Origin: Streptosporangiaceae bacterium
GTDB lineage: Bacteria; Actinomycetota; Actinomycetes; Streptosporangiales; Streptosporangiaceae
DNA length: 56,620 bases
Assembly (NCBI GenBank): GCA_025964695.1
Contig: JAOPYK010000292.1
Span: forward strand, 1-56,620
Reading direction: 5' to 3'
A program made the position numbers and the translations under genes. Below the pieces are notes generated by a model. It searched no databases, was not told where the DNA came from, and saw only the letters and a list, made by a program, of their open reading frames with translations. This document shows, piece after piece, positions 16,228-25,071 of the stretch (within the stretch, counting starts at the first letter, position 1; each line of letters starts with the position of its first letter).

Positions 16228-17970
16228 CTAGATGCCGCGCATGCGCAGGACGTGCAGGGCGAGGGTGAGGTTCAGCCGCAGGTGCGCGTCCTCGGTGAAG
16301 GGACCGAGCATCCGTTCCAGCTTGCCGATGCGGTACCGCAGCGTGTTGTAGTGGAAGTGCAGCCGCCGGGCCGTCTCCGCGACGTTGAGGTTGGTCTCCA
16401 GCAGCACCTGGAGGGTCCGGCGCAGGTCTACGGCCTCCGGGTCGTCGTCGCCGGCCAGTTCACCGAGGGTCTCGCGGACGAACGCGTGCAGCTCCGCGGC
16501 GTCGGAGACCAGGCTGAGCAGCCGGTAGACCCCCAGCTGGTCGAAGTGCGCGATGGCGCCTGTCCCATGCAGTTGGCGGCCCACCCGGACGGCCTTGACC
16601 GCCTGCTCGTAGGCCTCCGGCAACGCGAGCGGGTGCTCCACCGTGCGGCTGAACCCTGCCGAGAAGGTCCAGCGCAGCCCCTGGTGCTCACCGAATACGG
16701 CGGTGGCGTCCCTGACCAGGGTGGACAGGACGGTCAGATCACCGTCCGGCGGAGCCCCGACCACGGCGACGATCTCACGCGCGAAGCTGGCGACCGCTGC
16801 CCCGCGGTCGCGGCGCCGTACCGCCGTCGTCAGTGCCACCGCCAGGCGGTCGTGGACCTGCCGGTCTTCGCCGTCGCGCGCGCCGGTACCGGGGTCCGCC
16901 TCGCCGGTACGGGCCGTACGCGTGCCACGGTTGTCCCCGGCACGCGGCCCGGTCCGGCCCCAGTTCTCGGGATCGAGTTCGGCCACCAGGACGGCCATCG
17001 GGCGGCCCAGGTCCCAGCCGAACCCGGTGCAGTGCGAGATCACCCGGTCGTTGTCGCCGGCCCGCCCGGCGAGGACGTCCCGCAGGAAGTCCGCGCGGTA
17101 CTTGCTCTCCACGGCGGCGACGGCCTGCTGCTTGGTGATGACCAGCGCGGCGACGGTCGCCGCCCGCTCCAGGATGCCGACATCGGTCTCGCGAAGCGCT
17201 CCCCCGGCGCTGTAGGCGATGAGCCGCCCGTGGTCGAAGCCGCCGGCCACGACGGGCACCACCGCGTGATCCCCCTGTACTCCGTAGCCCGGCAGGCCCG
17301 GCGCCTCTCGGCCGGTCCCTTCGAGCAGCGCCGCCCGCACCGTCTCGAGCTGTGCCTGCGGGCCGGAACCGGCCAGCACCCGCCGGTCCCCGTCGACCGC
17401 GATGACGGCCACGTCGAGCAGGGTGGCGAGCTCGTCGGTGACCTCCTGCAGACCGCCGCCGCCGAGCACGATGTGGACCAGCGCCCGGTGCACCTCCTCG
17501 GTCCGGGCCAGCACCGCCGCCTGCCGGTTGAGAATGTCGGTCAGCACCTGGTTGAGGATGTCGTCGAACCCGACGTCGTCCGGCAGCAGGATCAGCGGGA
17601 AGCCGAGCCGATCGGCCTGCTCGATCATCTCTGCGGGCAGATCGTCCAGGTAGCGGCCGAGTTTGACGCCCAGCGCGGCGAGCCCGCGCTCGTCCAGATC
17701 GGCCACCAGCCGGTCCAGCGACTGCGGGGTGTTGCGCAGCGGGTAGCCCGTGGTGAGCAGCAGCTCGTGCGGCTTCACCCAGGCCAGGATGTCCGGGACC
17801 TCCATGACGTTGAGTCGCTGCACGATCCGGCCGAGACCGCTCACGCCGCCGATGAGACGGGCACCGGCGAGAGTGGAGACACCGAGGACCTCCCCGACCG
17901 ACAGGCCGTAGGTGAGCGTGCCGGTGCTGGCCAGGCGCAGTGCGGGCGGGCCGGGGTCGGCGTAGGTCAT
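16228..17970 (-). CDS. PucR-family transcriptional regulator
   Basis: 580 aa. The N-terminal PucR purine-catabolism domain (~20-140) starts LSVGEVLGVSTLAGARLIGG, with the EVPDILAWVKPHELLLTTGYPL segment. A GGDEF-like/CdaR middle region follows. The C-terminal PucR helix-turn-helix (~510-578) reads LRRTLQVLLETNLNVAETA then LHFHYNTLRYRIGKLE. Family members control purine or allantoin catabolism in response to a metabolite. It lies upstream of, and on the same strand as, the permease operon (184-bp gap), and divergent from the AllHFG-like operon (218-bp gap). It is therefore the natural candidate regulator of both; operator not identified. Confidence 0.92.
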   Translation of the reverse strand: MTYADPGPPALRLASTGTLTYGLSVGEVLGVSTLAGARLIGGVSGLGRIVQRLNVMEVPDILAWVKPHELLLTTGYPLRNTPQSLDRLVADLDERGLAALGVKLGRYLDDLPAEMIEQADRLGFPLILLPDDVGFDDILNQVLTDILNRQAAVLARTEEVHRALVHIVLGGGGLQEVTDELATLLDVAVIAVDGDRRVLAGSGPQAQLETVRAALLEGTGREAPGLPGYGVQGDHAVVPVVAGGFDHGRLIAYSAGGALRETDVGILERAATVAALVITKQQAVAAVESKYRADFLRDVLAGRAGDNDRVISHCTGFGWDLGRPMAVLVAELDPENWGRTGPRAGDNRGTRTARTGEADPGTGARDGEDRQVHDRLAVALTTAVRRRDRGAAVASFAREIVAVVGAPPDGDLTVLSTLVRDATAVFGEHQGLRWTFSAGFSRTVEHPLALPEAYEQAVKAVRVGRQLHGTGAIAHFDQLGVYRLLSLVSDAAELHAFVRETLGELAGDDDPEAVDLRRTLQVLLETNLNVAETARRLHFHYNTLRYRIGKLERMLGPFTEDAHLRLNLTLALHVLRMRGI

Positions 17971-18188
17971 GCGCGCGTCACCAGGCCTTCTACAGTGATT
18001 TCGTCAACGTACACATCGCCCAATCGGTAGCAGCCGTCTCTCGCGCGCGATCAACCATGACAAGAAACACGAAGAAAGACAACCATCCTTGGCAGTTTTC
18101 CCCATACGGCCGCGAGCGCACGCGGTTTACGTTCAGCGGCAACAGGTCCCGCCCGGGACGCCGCGTCCACCTGCAGGAGGGGCCACCC

Positions 18189-19211
18189 GTGACGTCTCCT
18201 GTCCTTCGTGAGCCGGCCGGCCTGCAGTCAGCCTCCAGAGACTTCCCGCCGCGCCTGGAGCATGCCCGGAAGCCGGTGGCGGGCGCGGCCAGCCTGGCCC
18301 TGCGTCCCCTGCTGGACCGACCGCGCCGGGCCGCCCGGATCATCGCCGTCTTCCCCTCCGCGGTCTATCTGGAGATCCGCGCCACCTCCGCCGCACCCGC
18401 CGAGCCCAGCGTGCTGGCGCTGGTCAGCTCCGACGCGGTACGGCTGCCGAACGCGGTCGTCGTCGGGGCCGTCAGCCGGGACCGCCCGTTCGGCGCGGTC
18501 CGGGAGACTGACGACGCCTGGATCGGCGACGGCACCGTCGACATCACCGTCCCGGTCCACGGCACGAACGGACCGGCGTCCCAGCCCCGCCTGGACGCCG
18601 GCTCGCGCATCAGGGTCCGGGTACGCCGCTGGTGGGACCCCTCTCCCGTGCTCGGCCCGGTGTCCCATGCCCGGCTCGCGCACGGCGTCATGGCCCTGGA
18701 GACCGCGTCGAGAGAGGGCGTCTTCGGGCTGGCCGGGCATCCCGGTCCCCTCCAGCTCGCGGACCGCTGCGCCGCCGGTGACCTCGCCAACGCGGTCGAC
18801 GCGGCCGAGCGGATCGTCGGCCTCGGCCCCGGGTTGACCCCGAGCGGCGACGACGTACTGGCCGGCCTGCTGGCGTCGCTGCGGCTGATGGGCGGCGCGG
18901 TGCACGGCGGGGAGACCTCGATCTGGCTGGCCGACTGGATCGGTGCCGCCGTCACCGCGGACGCCGGCACCCGGACGACCGCGCTCGCCGCGACCCTGCT
19001 GCACTGTGCCGCCCGAGGGCAGGTGGGGGCGGAGGTCGCCGCCGTGCTCCGTGCGCTGGCCGGGCAGGAACCGCTGGCCCCGGCCGTCCGGCGGCTCCTG
19101 GGCGCGGGCCACACCTCCGGGGCCGACACGATCTGGGGATTGCTGGCCGGCTGCCGCACCACCCTTGCGCTGAGCGCCGCCACGGCCGCGGCGGGCAGGG
19201 CGACCGCGTGA
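18189..19211 (+). CDS. DUF2877 protein, AllH/YlbF-like subunit of oxamate carbamoyltransferase
   Basis: 340 aa. DUF2877 signatures are the LGPGLTPSGDDVLAGLLASLRLMGG block (residues ~215-240; Gly-rich, conserved SGDD) and the late GAGHTSGADTIWGLLAG. E. coli YlbF (AllH) of this family works with FdrA (AllF) and YlbE (AllG) as oxamate carbamoyltransferase in allantoin use, and the same three genes sit together here. The GTG start at 18189 is supported by AGGAGGGG about 7 nt upstream and by loss of family-like sequence before it; the frame is open further upstream. First gene of the operon, divergent from pucR. Confidence 0.85.
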   Translation: MTSPVLREPAGLQSASRDFPPRLEHARKPVAGAASLALRPLLDRPRRAARIIAVFPSAVYLEIRATSAAPAEPSVLALVSSDAVRLPNAVVVGAVSRDRPFGAVRETDDAWIGDGTVDITVPVHGTNGPASQPRLDAGSRIRVRVRRWWDPSPVLGPVSHARLAHGVMALETASREGVFGLAGHPGPLQLADRCAAGDLANAVDAAERIVGLGPGLTPSGDDVLAGLLASLRLMGGAVHGGETSIWLADWIGAAVTADAGTRTTALAATLLHCAARGQVGAEVAAVLRALAGQEPLAPAVRRLLGAGHTSGADTIWGLLAGCRTTLALSAATAAAGRATA

Positions 19212-19254
19212 GCCGCGACCGGGCGAGTGGCCGCTGGACCGGGGGAACGAGCAC

Positions 19255-20727
19255 ATGAGCACGGAGATCGTCGACGTCCGGCCCGGCGCTTACCACGACT
19301 CGGTGACCCTGATGCGGGTCGGCCGGACGCTGGCCGACCGGGACGGGGTGCTCGACGCGCTGACCGCGATGGCGACCGAGCTCAATCTGGATCTGCTCGG
19401 GCAGCTGGGTTTCCCGGTGCCCGCGCAGGCCGGCCCTAACGACCTCGTGGTGGCTGTGCGCGCGGTGGACGAGACGGCGATCGAGGGTGCGCTGGACGCC
19501 TTGGCCGCGCTGCTGTCCGCGGCCTCCGGTCCCGGTGCGGGCGTGGCGGAGGGCGGCCTCGGAACCACGGCGCCACCCCGTACGACCGGATCGGCCGCGA
19601 CCCGGGGTGAGGCGTCCCTGGCCCTGGTGTCGGTCCCGGGGCAGTACGCCTTCGCGGAGGCGATGGACGCGCTGACCGCCGGGCTGAACGTGATGGTCTT
19701 CAGCGACAACGTCACCGTGGGCCAGGAGATCAGGCTGAAGGACGAAGCGGCCCGGCGCGGTCTCATCGTGATGGGACCGGACTGCGGCACCGCCGTGATC
19801 GGCGGCGCCGGGCTGGGCTTCGCCAACGCGGTACGGCCCGGCCCGGTCGGCCTCGTCGCCGCCTCGGGCACCGGCTCGCAGCAGGTCATGTGCCTGCTGG
19901 ACGCCGCCGGAGTGGGCATCAGCCACGCGCTGGGGGTCGGCGGCCGGGATCTGTCCGCGGAGGTGAGCGGCCGCTCGACCCTGCAGGCCCTGGCGGCGCT
20001 CGACGCGGATCCGGCCACCGAGCTGATCCTCGTGGTGTCCAAGCCGCCCGCCCCGCAGGTCGCAGACCTGATCCGCGAGGCGGCCCGGCGGATGGCCACG
20101 CCGACCCTGTTCGCCCTGCTCGGTCCCGGGCAGGACGACCTGACCTCGGCGGTGGAGAAGGCGCTGGGCGCGCTCGGCGTCCCGGTGCCGCCGTGGCCGA
20201 GCCGGCTCGTCCCGCAGACCCCGGCCCGGGGGCTGCTGCGCGGCCTGTTCGCCGGCGGCACGCTGTGCGACGAGGCCATGCTCATCGCGGCGGACGCGCT
20301 CGGGCCGATCCGCTCCAACATCCCGCTGCGCCCCGACTGGGCGCTGGGGCCACCCGGCCACACCATGATCGACTTCGGTGAGGACGAGATGACCCGGGGC
20401 CGCGCCCATCCGATGATCGACCCGACGCTCCGGCTGGAGCGGCTGGCCGCCGAGGCCGCGGATCCGTCCACCGGGGTGCTGCTGATGGACGTCGTCCTCG
20501 GCTATGGCGCCGAACCCGACCCGGCCGCGCTGCTGGCCCCCGCCATCGAGGCGGCACGGGCCGGCCGCGAGCTGGCCGTCGTGGTCTCCCTCTGCGGGAC
20601 CTCGGCGGATCCGCAGGACCGCGACCGGCAGGCTGCGGCGCTGCACGCGGCGGGCGCGGCGGTGTTCTCCTCCAACGCGGCCGCGGCCCGGCACGCCATC
20701 GCCCTGATCGAAGGAGAATCGGCATGA
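19255..20727 (+). CDS. fdrA: FdrA-like protein (AllF), acyl-CoA-synthetase-fold subunit
   Basis: 490 aa. FdrA family: N-terminal STEIVDVRPGAYHDSVTLM, a variable Ala/Thr-rich linker at ~90-120, then a succinyl-CoA-synthetase-like CoA-binding/ligase core with VSVPGQYA, VMVFSDNVTVGQEIRLKDEA and MGPDCGTAVIGG, which carry the phosphate-handling Gly loops. In E. coli FdrA is the AllF subunit of oxamate carbamoyltransferase (oxalurate + phosphate to oxamate + carbamoyl phosphate). The stop overlaps the next start by ATGA, so the two are translationally coupled. It is somewhat shorter than the E. coli protein. Confidence 0.88.
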   Translation: MSTEIVDVRPGAYHDSVTLMRVGRTLADRDGVLDALTAMATELNLDLLGQLGFPVPAQAGPNDLVVAVRAVDETAIEGALDALAALLSAASGPGAGVAEGGLGTTAPPRTTGSAATRGEASLALVSVPGQYAFAEAMDALTAGLNVMVFSDNVTVGQEIRLKDEAARRGLIVMGPDCGTAVIGGAGLGFANAVRPGPVGLVAASGTGSQQVMCLLDAAGVGISHALGVGGRDLSAEVSGRSTLQALAALDADPATELILVVSKPPAPQVADLIREAARRMATPTLFALLGPGQDDLTSAVEKALGALGVPVPPWPSRLVPQTPARGLLRGLFAGGTLCDEAMLIAADALGPIRSNIPLRPDWALGPPGHTMIDFGEDEMTRGRAHPMIDPTLRLERLAAEAADPSTGVLLMDVVLGYGAEPDPAALLAPAIEAARAGRELAVVVSLCGTSADPQDRDRQAAALHAAGAAVFSSNAAAARHAIALIEGESA

Positions 20728-22136
20728 GCGAGCCCGCCGCGCGGCTGAACGGGCTGCTCGGCCGGGAACTGCGGGTCGTCGCGGCCGGGACCCCGGTGCT
20801 GGCCGAGGCGCTGACCCAGCAGGCGGTGCCGGTGCTGACCGTGGACTGGCGGCCGCCCGCCGACGGTTCGGCGGAGGCTCTGGCCACCGTGCTGGGCGAC
20901 CCGCGCCATGCCGCCGCCAACACCATGGCCGTGCAGCGGATGCTCGCGGCCCGCCCGCAGCTGGTCGATGTCCGGCCCGCGAGCGAGGTCGTCGGCATCG
21001 AGCCGGGCACCTTCTTCCACGCCGGGCCCCCGGTGACCTGGGAACGGGCGTCCGGCCCGATGCGCGGTGCGCTGATCGGCGCCATGCTGGCCGAGGGACT
21101 GGCCGCGACGGCCGAGGAGGCCTCCCGCCAGCTGGCCGCGGGAGAGGTCGTCCTGGACTCCTGTCATCACCACCGCACGGTGGGCCCGATGGCGGGCGTG
21201 GTGAGCCCGTCCATGTGGATGCTGGTGGTCGAGGACGCGACCACCGGCGCCCGGGCGTACTGCTCGCTCAACGAGGGGCTGGGCAAGGTGCTGCGGTACG
21301 GGGCGTACGGGCCGGAGGTGATCGAGCGGCTGCACTGGATGGCGGCGGTGCTCGGCCCGGTGCTCGGCTCCGCGGTACGGCGGCACGGACCGCTGGACGT
21401 CAAAGCGATCATGGCGCAGGCTCTCCAGATGGGCGACGAGCTGCACAACCGGAACCGGGCGGCGACCTCGCTGCTCTTCCGGGAGCTGGCGGCCGACATC
21501 GTGGACGCGGACGCGCCTCTGTCGGACATCGCCGAGGTGCTGCGATTCGTCAACGGCAACGATCACTTCTTCCTCAACGTGGGGATGGCCGCGGGCAAGC
21601 TGAGCGCCGATGCCGCCCGGAACGTGCCCGGCTCGAGCCTGGTGGTCGCCATGGCACGCAACGGCACCGACTTCGGCATCCAGGTGTCGGGCACCGGCGA
21701 CCGCTGGTTCACCGGGCCGGCCGGCATCCCCGACGGGCTCTACCTCGGTTCGTACGGTCCGGACGACGCCAATCCCGATATCGGCGACTCCGCGATCACC
21801 GAGACCACCGGGGTGGGCGGCTTCGCCATGGCCGCCTCACCGGCGATCGTCCGCTTCGTCGGCGGCGAGGTGTCCGACGCGCTGGCGGCGACACAGCTGA
21901 TGTACGAGATCACGCTGGCCGAGAACCCGTCGTTCCAGGTGCCGATCCTGTCCTTCCGCGGCACGCCCACCGGCGTGGACGTCACCAAGGTGGTGCGCAC
22001 CGGCGTCCTGCCGGTCATCAACACCGGCATCGCGGGCAAGGTCGCGGGCACCGGGCAGGTCGGCGCGGGCCTGGTCTCGCCGCCGGCCGGCATCTTCACC
22101 GACGCGCTGGACGCCCTGTCCCGGCTGGCCCGCTGA
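20724..22136 (+). CDS. DUF1116 protein (YlbE/AllG-like)
   Basis: 470 aa. DUF1116 family, matching E. coli YlbE. Visible conserved blocks are PPADGSAEAL near 45, NTMAVQRMLAARPQLVDV, FFHAGPPVTWERASGPMRGA, the CHHHRTVGPMAGVVSPSMWM block with consecutive His (~150-170), LHNRNRAATSLLF, VNGNDHFFLNVGMAAGK, and NTGIAGKVAGTGQVGAG at the end. Third subunit of the predicted carbamoyltransferase. A weak 7-bp hairpin at 22174-22191 follows. No carbamate kinase is present in the window to use the carbamoyl phosphate. Confidence 0.88.
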   Translation: MSEPAARLNGLLGRELRVVAAGTPVLAEALTQQAVPVLTVDWRPPADGSAEALATVLGDPRHAAANTMAVQRMLAARPQLVDVRPASEVVGIEPGTFFHAGPPVTWERASGPMRGALIGAMLAEGLAATAEEASRQLAAGEVVLDSCHHHRTVGPMAGVVSPSMWMLVVEDATTGARAYCSLNEGLGKVLRYGAYGPEVIERLHWMAAVLGPVLGSAVRRHGPLDVKAIMAQALQMGDELHNRNRAATSLLFRELAADIVDADAPLSDIAEVLRFVNGNDHFFLNVGMAAGKLSADAARNVPGSSLVVAMARNGTDFGIQVSGTGDRWFTGPAGIPDGLYLGSYGPDDANPDIGDSAITETTGVGGFAMAASPAIVRFVGGEVSDALAATQLMYEITLAENPSFQVPILSFRGTPTGVDVTKVVRTGVLPVINTGIAGKVAGTGQVGAGLVSPPAGIFTDALDALSRLAR

Positions 22137-22173
22137 GGGCCCGACGCCGGGCGGCGGTCCCCGAGGCGGACCC

Positions 22174-22191
22174 GGCCCGCCCGAGCGGGCC
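22174..22191. terminator. Small GC hairpin between convergent genes
   Basis: 7-bp perfect GC arms with a 4-nt loop, between the AllG-like gene (+) and the 22209-22826 gene (-). It has the size of a weak intrinsic terminator, without T-tract. Confidence 0.4.
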
Positions 22192-22208
22192 TGGCGCCTC
22201 TCCGCACG

Positions 22209-22826
22209 TCATTGGGAGCGGACCGAGCTGAACACCAGGGTGTACTCCTCCAGCGCCCGGATCGCGCTGCCGGTCGCCGCGGCCATGTCGACCCGGATCG
22301 CAGCCGCGGCGCTGCGGCTCGCGGCGAGCGCGTGCTGGTCCCGCCACACGGTCTCGCTGACCGAATGCCCCGTCCCACGGTCGACGAACAGCAGTTCGGC
22401 GCAGAATCCGCTGGTCTCCGTCAGCCACGGCACCGTGGTCTCCTCATAGGCGGCGACCATGTCCTCGATGCCCGAGGTCGGCGTGTCCATACGGGTCAGC
22501 TGTACACCCGCCCCGGCAGGCGGGCGGATCAATCGGACCGTGCTCGCCAGCCGCGGACGCTCGACCGCCACGGTCGCCGTCCCACGCAGGGACATCTCGT
22601 GACGCAGCGGTGCGACGGCCTTCTCGCTCTCCCGCATGGCGTCGCCCGACACCCAGAACGACTCCAGCACGGCCACCCCGAGCGAGGCGTTCACCTGCAG
22701 CGACATCCCCAGGCTGCCCGGCTGCTCCTCCACCTGCGGACGGACTTCGTCCTCGAGGTACTTGACGACGTCACCGAGCCGTAGCGGATCCCCCGCGATG
22801 TAGTTGAGTCGGACGTGCATGTGCAT
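22209..22826 (-). CDS. Hypothetical protein with two ferredoxin-like (ABM-type) halves
   Basis: 205 aa, function unknown. Two halves of ~95 residues each look like dimeric a/b-barrel (antibiotic-biosynthesis-monooxygenase-like) modules: an MHVRLNYIAGDP strand, an EVRPQVEEQPGSLGMSL helix-turn, a VLESFWVSGDAM strand-helix, and in the second half AAYEETTVPWLTETSGFCAELLFVDRGTG. The ATG at 22826 follows GAGGGGG. The 281 bp between this gene and the sigma factor hold only short GGTGATCC-type tandem repeats. It is monocistronic as far as seen. Confidence 0.65.
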   Translation of the reverse strand: MHMHVRLNYIAGDPLRLGDVVKYLEDEVRPQVEEQPGSLGMSLQVNASLGVAVLESFWVSGDAMRESEKAVAPLRHEMSLRGTATVAVERPRLASTVRLIRPPAGAGVQLTRMDTPTSGIEDMVAAYEETTVPWLTETSGFCAELLFVDRGTGHSVSETVWRDQHALAASRSAAAAIRVDMAAATGSAIRALEEYTLVFSSVRSQ

Positions 22827-23107
22827 GGGTCCCCCTCACCTGACGGCGCGGCCGCCCCCGCGGCCTCCCCGCCGCCCCATTGATCCACGGTACCCCGCCC
22901 GTCCCGGGAGGTCGCGGCCCTGGTCACCTTCCCGGCCTGCCACCGTGATCCGCCCGGTGATCCACCGGTGATCCGCGGGCCCGGCGAGCCGACCGTGGTC
23001 ATTCGCCAGGGGGCCGCCTCCAGATGATCGAATAGCGCCACAGCAGGTGGCGCCGGAACCGGCGTGGGTCGGGCGCTCCCCACGGTAGGACGCGGCCCGG
23101 GCCCGTG

Positions 23108-24364
23108 TCAGAGATCCCGGCCGAGATCCTGGCCGAGCTGCCGGACCCGTCTCAGGACGAAGGCCCGCTCCGCCTCCTGCGGTTCCAGTCGCAGCGCGGC
23201 GCGGTAGGCGTCCAGGGCGTCGGCGCGGCGGCCGAGGCGGCGCAGCAGTTCCGCGCGGGCGATGTGCAACTGCGGCCAGTCCGCGAGCCGGGGATGACGG
23301 CCGGCGGCCTCGAGGACGGCCAGCCCGGCCGCGGGTCCCTCCGCCATGGCGACCGCGACCGCCCGGTTGGCCTCCACCACCGGTGACGGCTCGTAGCGGG
23401 CGAGTTCGGCGTACAGAGCGGCGATCTGCCGCCAGTCGGTGCGGGCGACCGACTCCGCCCCGGAGTGGCAGGCGGCGATGGCGGCTTGCAGCTGGTACGG
23501 GCCGGGCCGGCCCGCCCGCAGCGCCCGCTCGACGAGGGCCTCGCCCTCCGCGATCATCGGCCCGTCCCACCGGCTCCGGTCCTGGTCTTCGAGCAGCACG
23601 AGTTCGCCTGCCGCGTCGACACGCGCGCTCCGGCGGGCATCGGTGAGCAGCAGCAGCCCGAGCAGGCCGATGACCTCCGGCTCCCCCGGAAGCAAAGCCG
23701 CCAGGGCGCGCGCCAGCCGCAGCGCCTGGTCGCACAGCTCCGCCCGCACCAGCTCCCGGCCCCCGGTCGCCTTGTGCCCCTCGGTGAAGACGAGGTAGAC
23801 CACGCGCAGCACGGCGGTGAGGCGGTCCGCCAGCGCATCGGGCCGCGGGACACCGAAGGAGATCCCCGCCTGGCGGATCTTGCGTTTGGCCCGTACGAGG
23901 CGCTGCGCCATCGTCGGCTCTGGGACCAGGAAAGCGGCGGCGAGCTCGGCCGTGGACAGCCCGCACACCGACCGCAGGGTCAGCCCCACCCGTACCTCCG
24001 GATCGAGGGCGGGATGGCAGCACAGGAAGACCAGGCCGAGCTCGTCGTCGGCCATCAGCGGCCACCCGGGCGGCGTCCCGGCCTCACCGAGTTCGCGCAT
24101 GGCCGCGCTCTCCTTTTCCACCCGTCTGGTCTCGCGCCGCAACCGGTCGAGGGCCTTGTGCCGGGCCACGCCGACCAGCCAGGCCCGCGGGTTCGACGGC
24201 ACGCCCTCGGCCGGCCACCGCTCCAGCGCCACCGCACACGCGTCCTGGGCGGCGTCCTCGGCCACCTCGAGGTCCGCGACCCTGCGGGTGACGACGGCCA
24301 CCACCGCGCCCCAGTGAGCGCGGAACACCTCGTCGAGTCGGTCGTTACCGAGTCGGTCGTTCAG
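23108..24364 (-). CDS. ECF42-type RNA polymerase sigma factor with C-terminal TPR-like domain
   Basis: About 418 aa. Sigma-2 region ([17 protein letters not shown]...[17 protein letters not shown]...[21 protein letters not shown]), sigma-4 region ([36 protein letters not shown]), then the long DUF6596/TPR-like extension of group ECF42 (~200 residues). The start is probably CTG at 24364: GGAGG lies exactly 7 nt upstream, the family N-terminus needs residues before the first GTG (24328), and no ATG/GTG/TTG exists between. CTG overlaps the stop of the DGPF/YCII gene, implying coupling. With GTG 24328 the protein would be 406 aa and lack an ideal RBS. Signal unknown. Confidence 0.85.
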   Translation of the reverse strand: MNDRLGNDRLDEVFRAHWGAVVAVVTRRVADLEVAEDAAQDACAVALERWPAEGVPSNPRAWLVGVARHKALDRLRRETRRVEKESAAMRELGEAGTPPGWPLMADDELGLVFLCCHPALDPEVRVGLTLRSVCGLSTAELAAAFLVPEPTMAQRLVRAKRKIRQAGISFGVPRPDALADRLTAVLRVVYLVFTEGHKATGGRELVRAELCDQALRLARALAALLPGEPEVIGLLGLLLLTDARRSARVDAAGELVLLEDQDRSRWDGPMIAEGEALVERALRAGRPGPYQLQAAIAACHSGAESVARTDWRQIAALYAELARYEPSPVVEANRAVAVAMAEGPAAGLAVLEAAGRHPRLADWPQLHIARAELLRRLGRRADALDAYRAALRLEPQEAERAFVLRRVRQLGQDLGRDL

Positions 24365-24714
24365 CTCGGCACCTCCATCGCCACCACCGGTCGCACCTCC
24401 ACGGAACCATCACGAGCGGCCGGGATGGTGGACGCCCACTTCAGGGCCTCGTCCAGGTCGGCGCACTCCACCAGGGTGTAGCCGCCGAAGTGCTCCTTGA
24501 TCTCGGCGGCAGGGCCGTCCGTCAGCAGGGTCTCCTCCCCGCGGACCCGCACGGTGGTCGAGGCGACGACGGGCTGCAGCGGTCCACAGTCGATCAGCAC
24601 CCCGGCCTCGGCCATCGCCTGCGTAGCCGCACCGTACGCCTGGTACATCTCGAGCTCCTCGGCCGTGCCCGGCCCCGGCAGCGGCCGGCCGTACAGCAGG
24701 AACATGTACTTCAT
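24361..24714 (-). CDS. YCII/DGPF-family protein, partner of ECF42 sigma factor
   Basis: 117 aa, compact ferredoxin-like YCII fold. KYMFLLYG first strand; [33 protein letters not shown] contains the degenerate DGPFAETKE signature (written here across two helices). Such genes are the usual neighbours of ECF42 sigma factors and probably their regulon members or modulators. ATG 24714 is used; the longer frame to 24810 lacks support. The 357-bp gap to the aldehyde dehydrogenase start is AT-rich at 24945-25015. Confidence 0.85.
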   Translation of the reverse strand: MKYMFLLYGRPLPGPGTAEELEMYQAYGAATQAMAEAGVLIDCGPLQPVVASTTVRVRGEETLLTDGPAAEIKEHFGGYTLVECADLDEALKWASTIPAARDGSVEVRPVVAMEVPS

Positions 24715-24944
24715 TGTGTCCGCCTCTCGCAGCCGGCATCGGCGCCGGCCTCTGCTCATAGTCGAACGGCCGTGCTCAGGATCGACAGCCTGGGACACAT
24801 CTCTTAACATCTCGTGCTGTCCCGTGTGGTCGACTCGCGTTCGTACCGGCCCGCCGTCGAGAACTGCCCGCGAGGAACCCGCTTCGTCCGCACCTCGTAG
24901 GTGCGACGCCCGCTCTCTCCCTCAGCCGCAGCTCGTGATGTGAA

Positions 24945-25015
24945 GATCTCGAAAATTTCCTTTCAGAATCGGTCTCTCTAATACCTTGTGGATAAATTTC
25001 GCCAGATTTCTGACC
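24945..25015 (+). promoter_or_regulatory. AT-rich probable promoter region of the aldehyde dehydrogenase gene
   Basis: This stretch is clearly less GC-rich than its surroundings. A TTTCCT - 17 nt - TAATAC pair fits a sigma-70-type -35/-10 with a weak -35. It lies about 90 bp upstream of the ATG at 25072. The rest of the 24715-25071 gap shows no gene. Confidence 0.35.
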
Positions 25016-25071
25016 CCTAGGCCACTGATCCGGCGATCATGCTGCGTACCGTGCCGTACGGAGGTGTCTCT

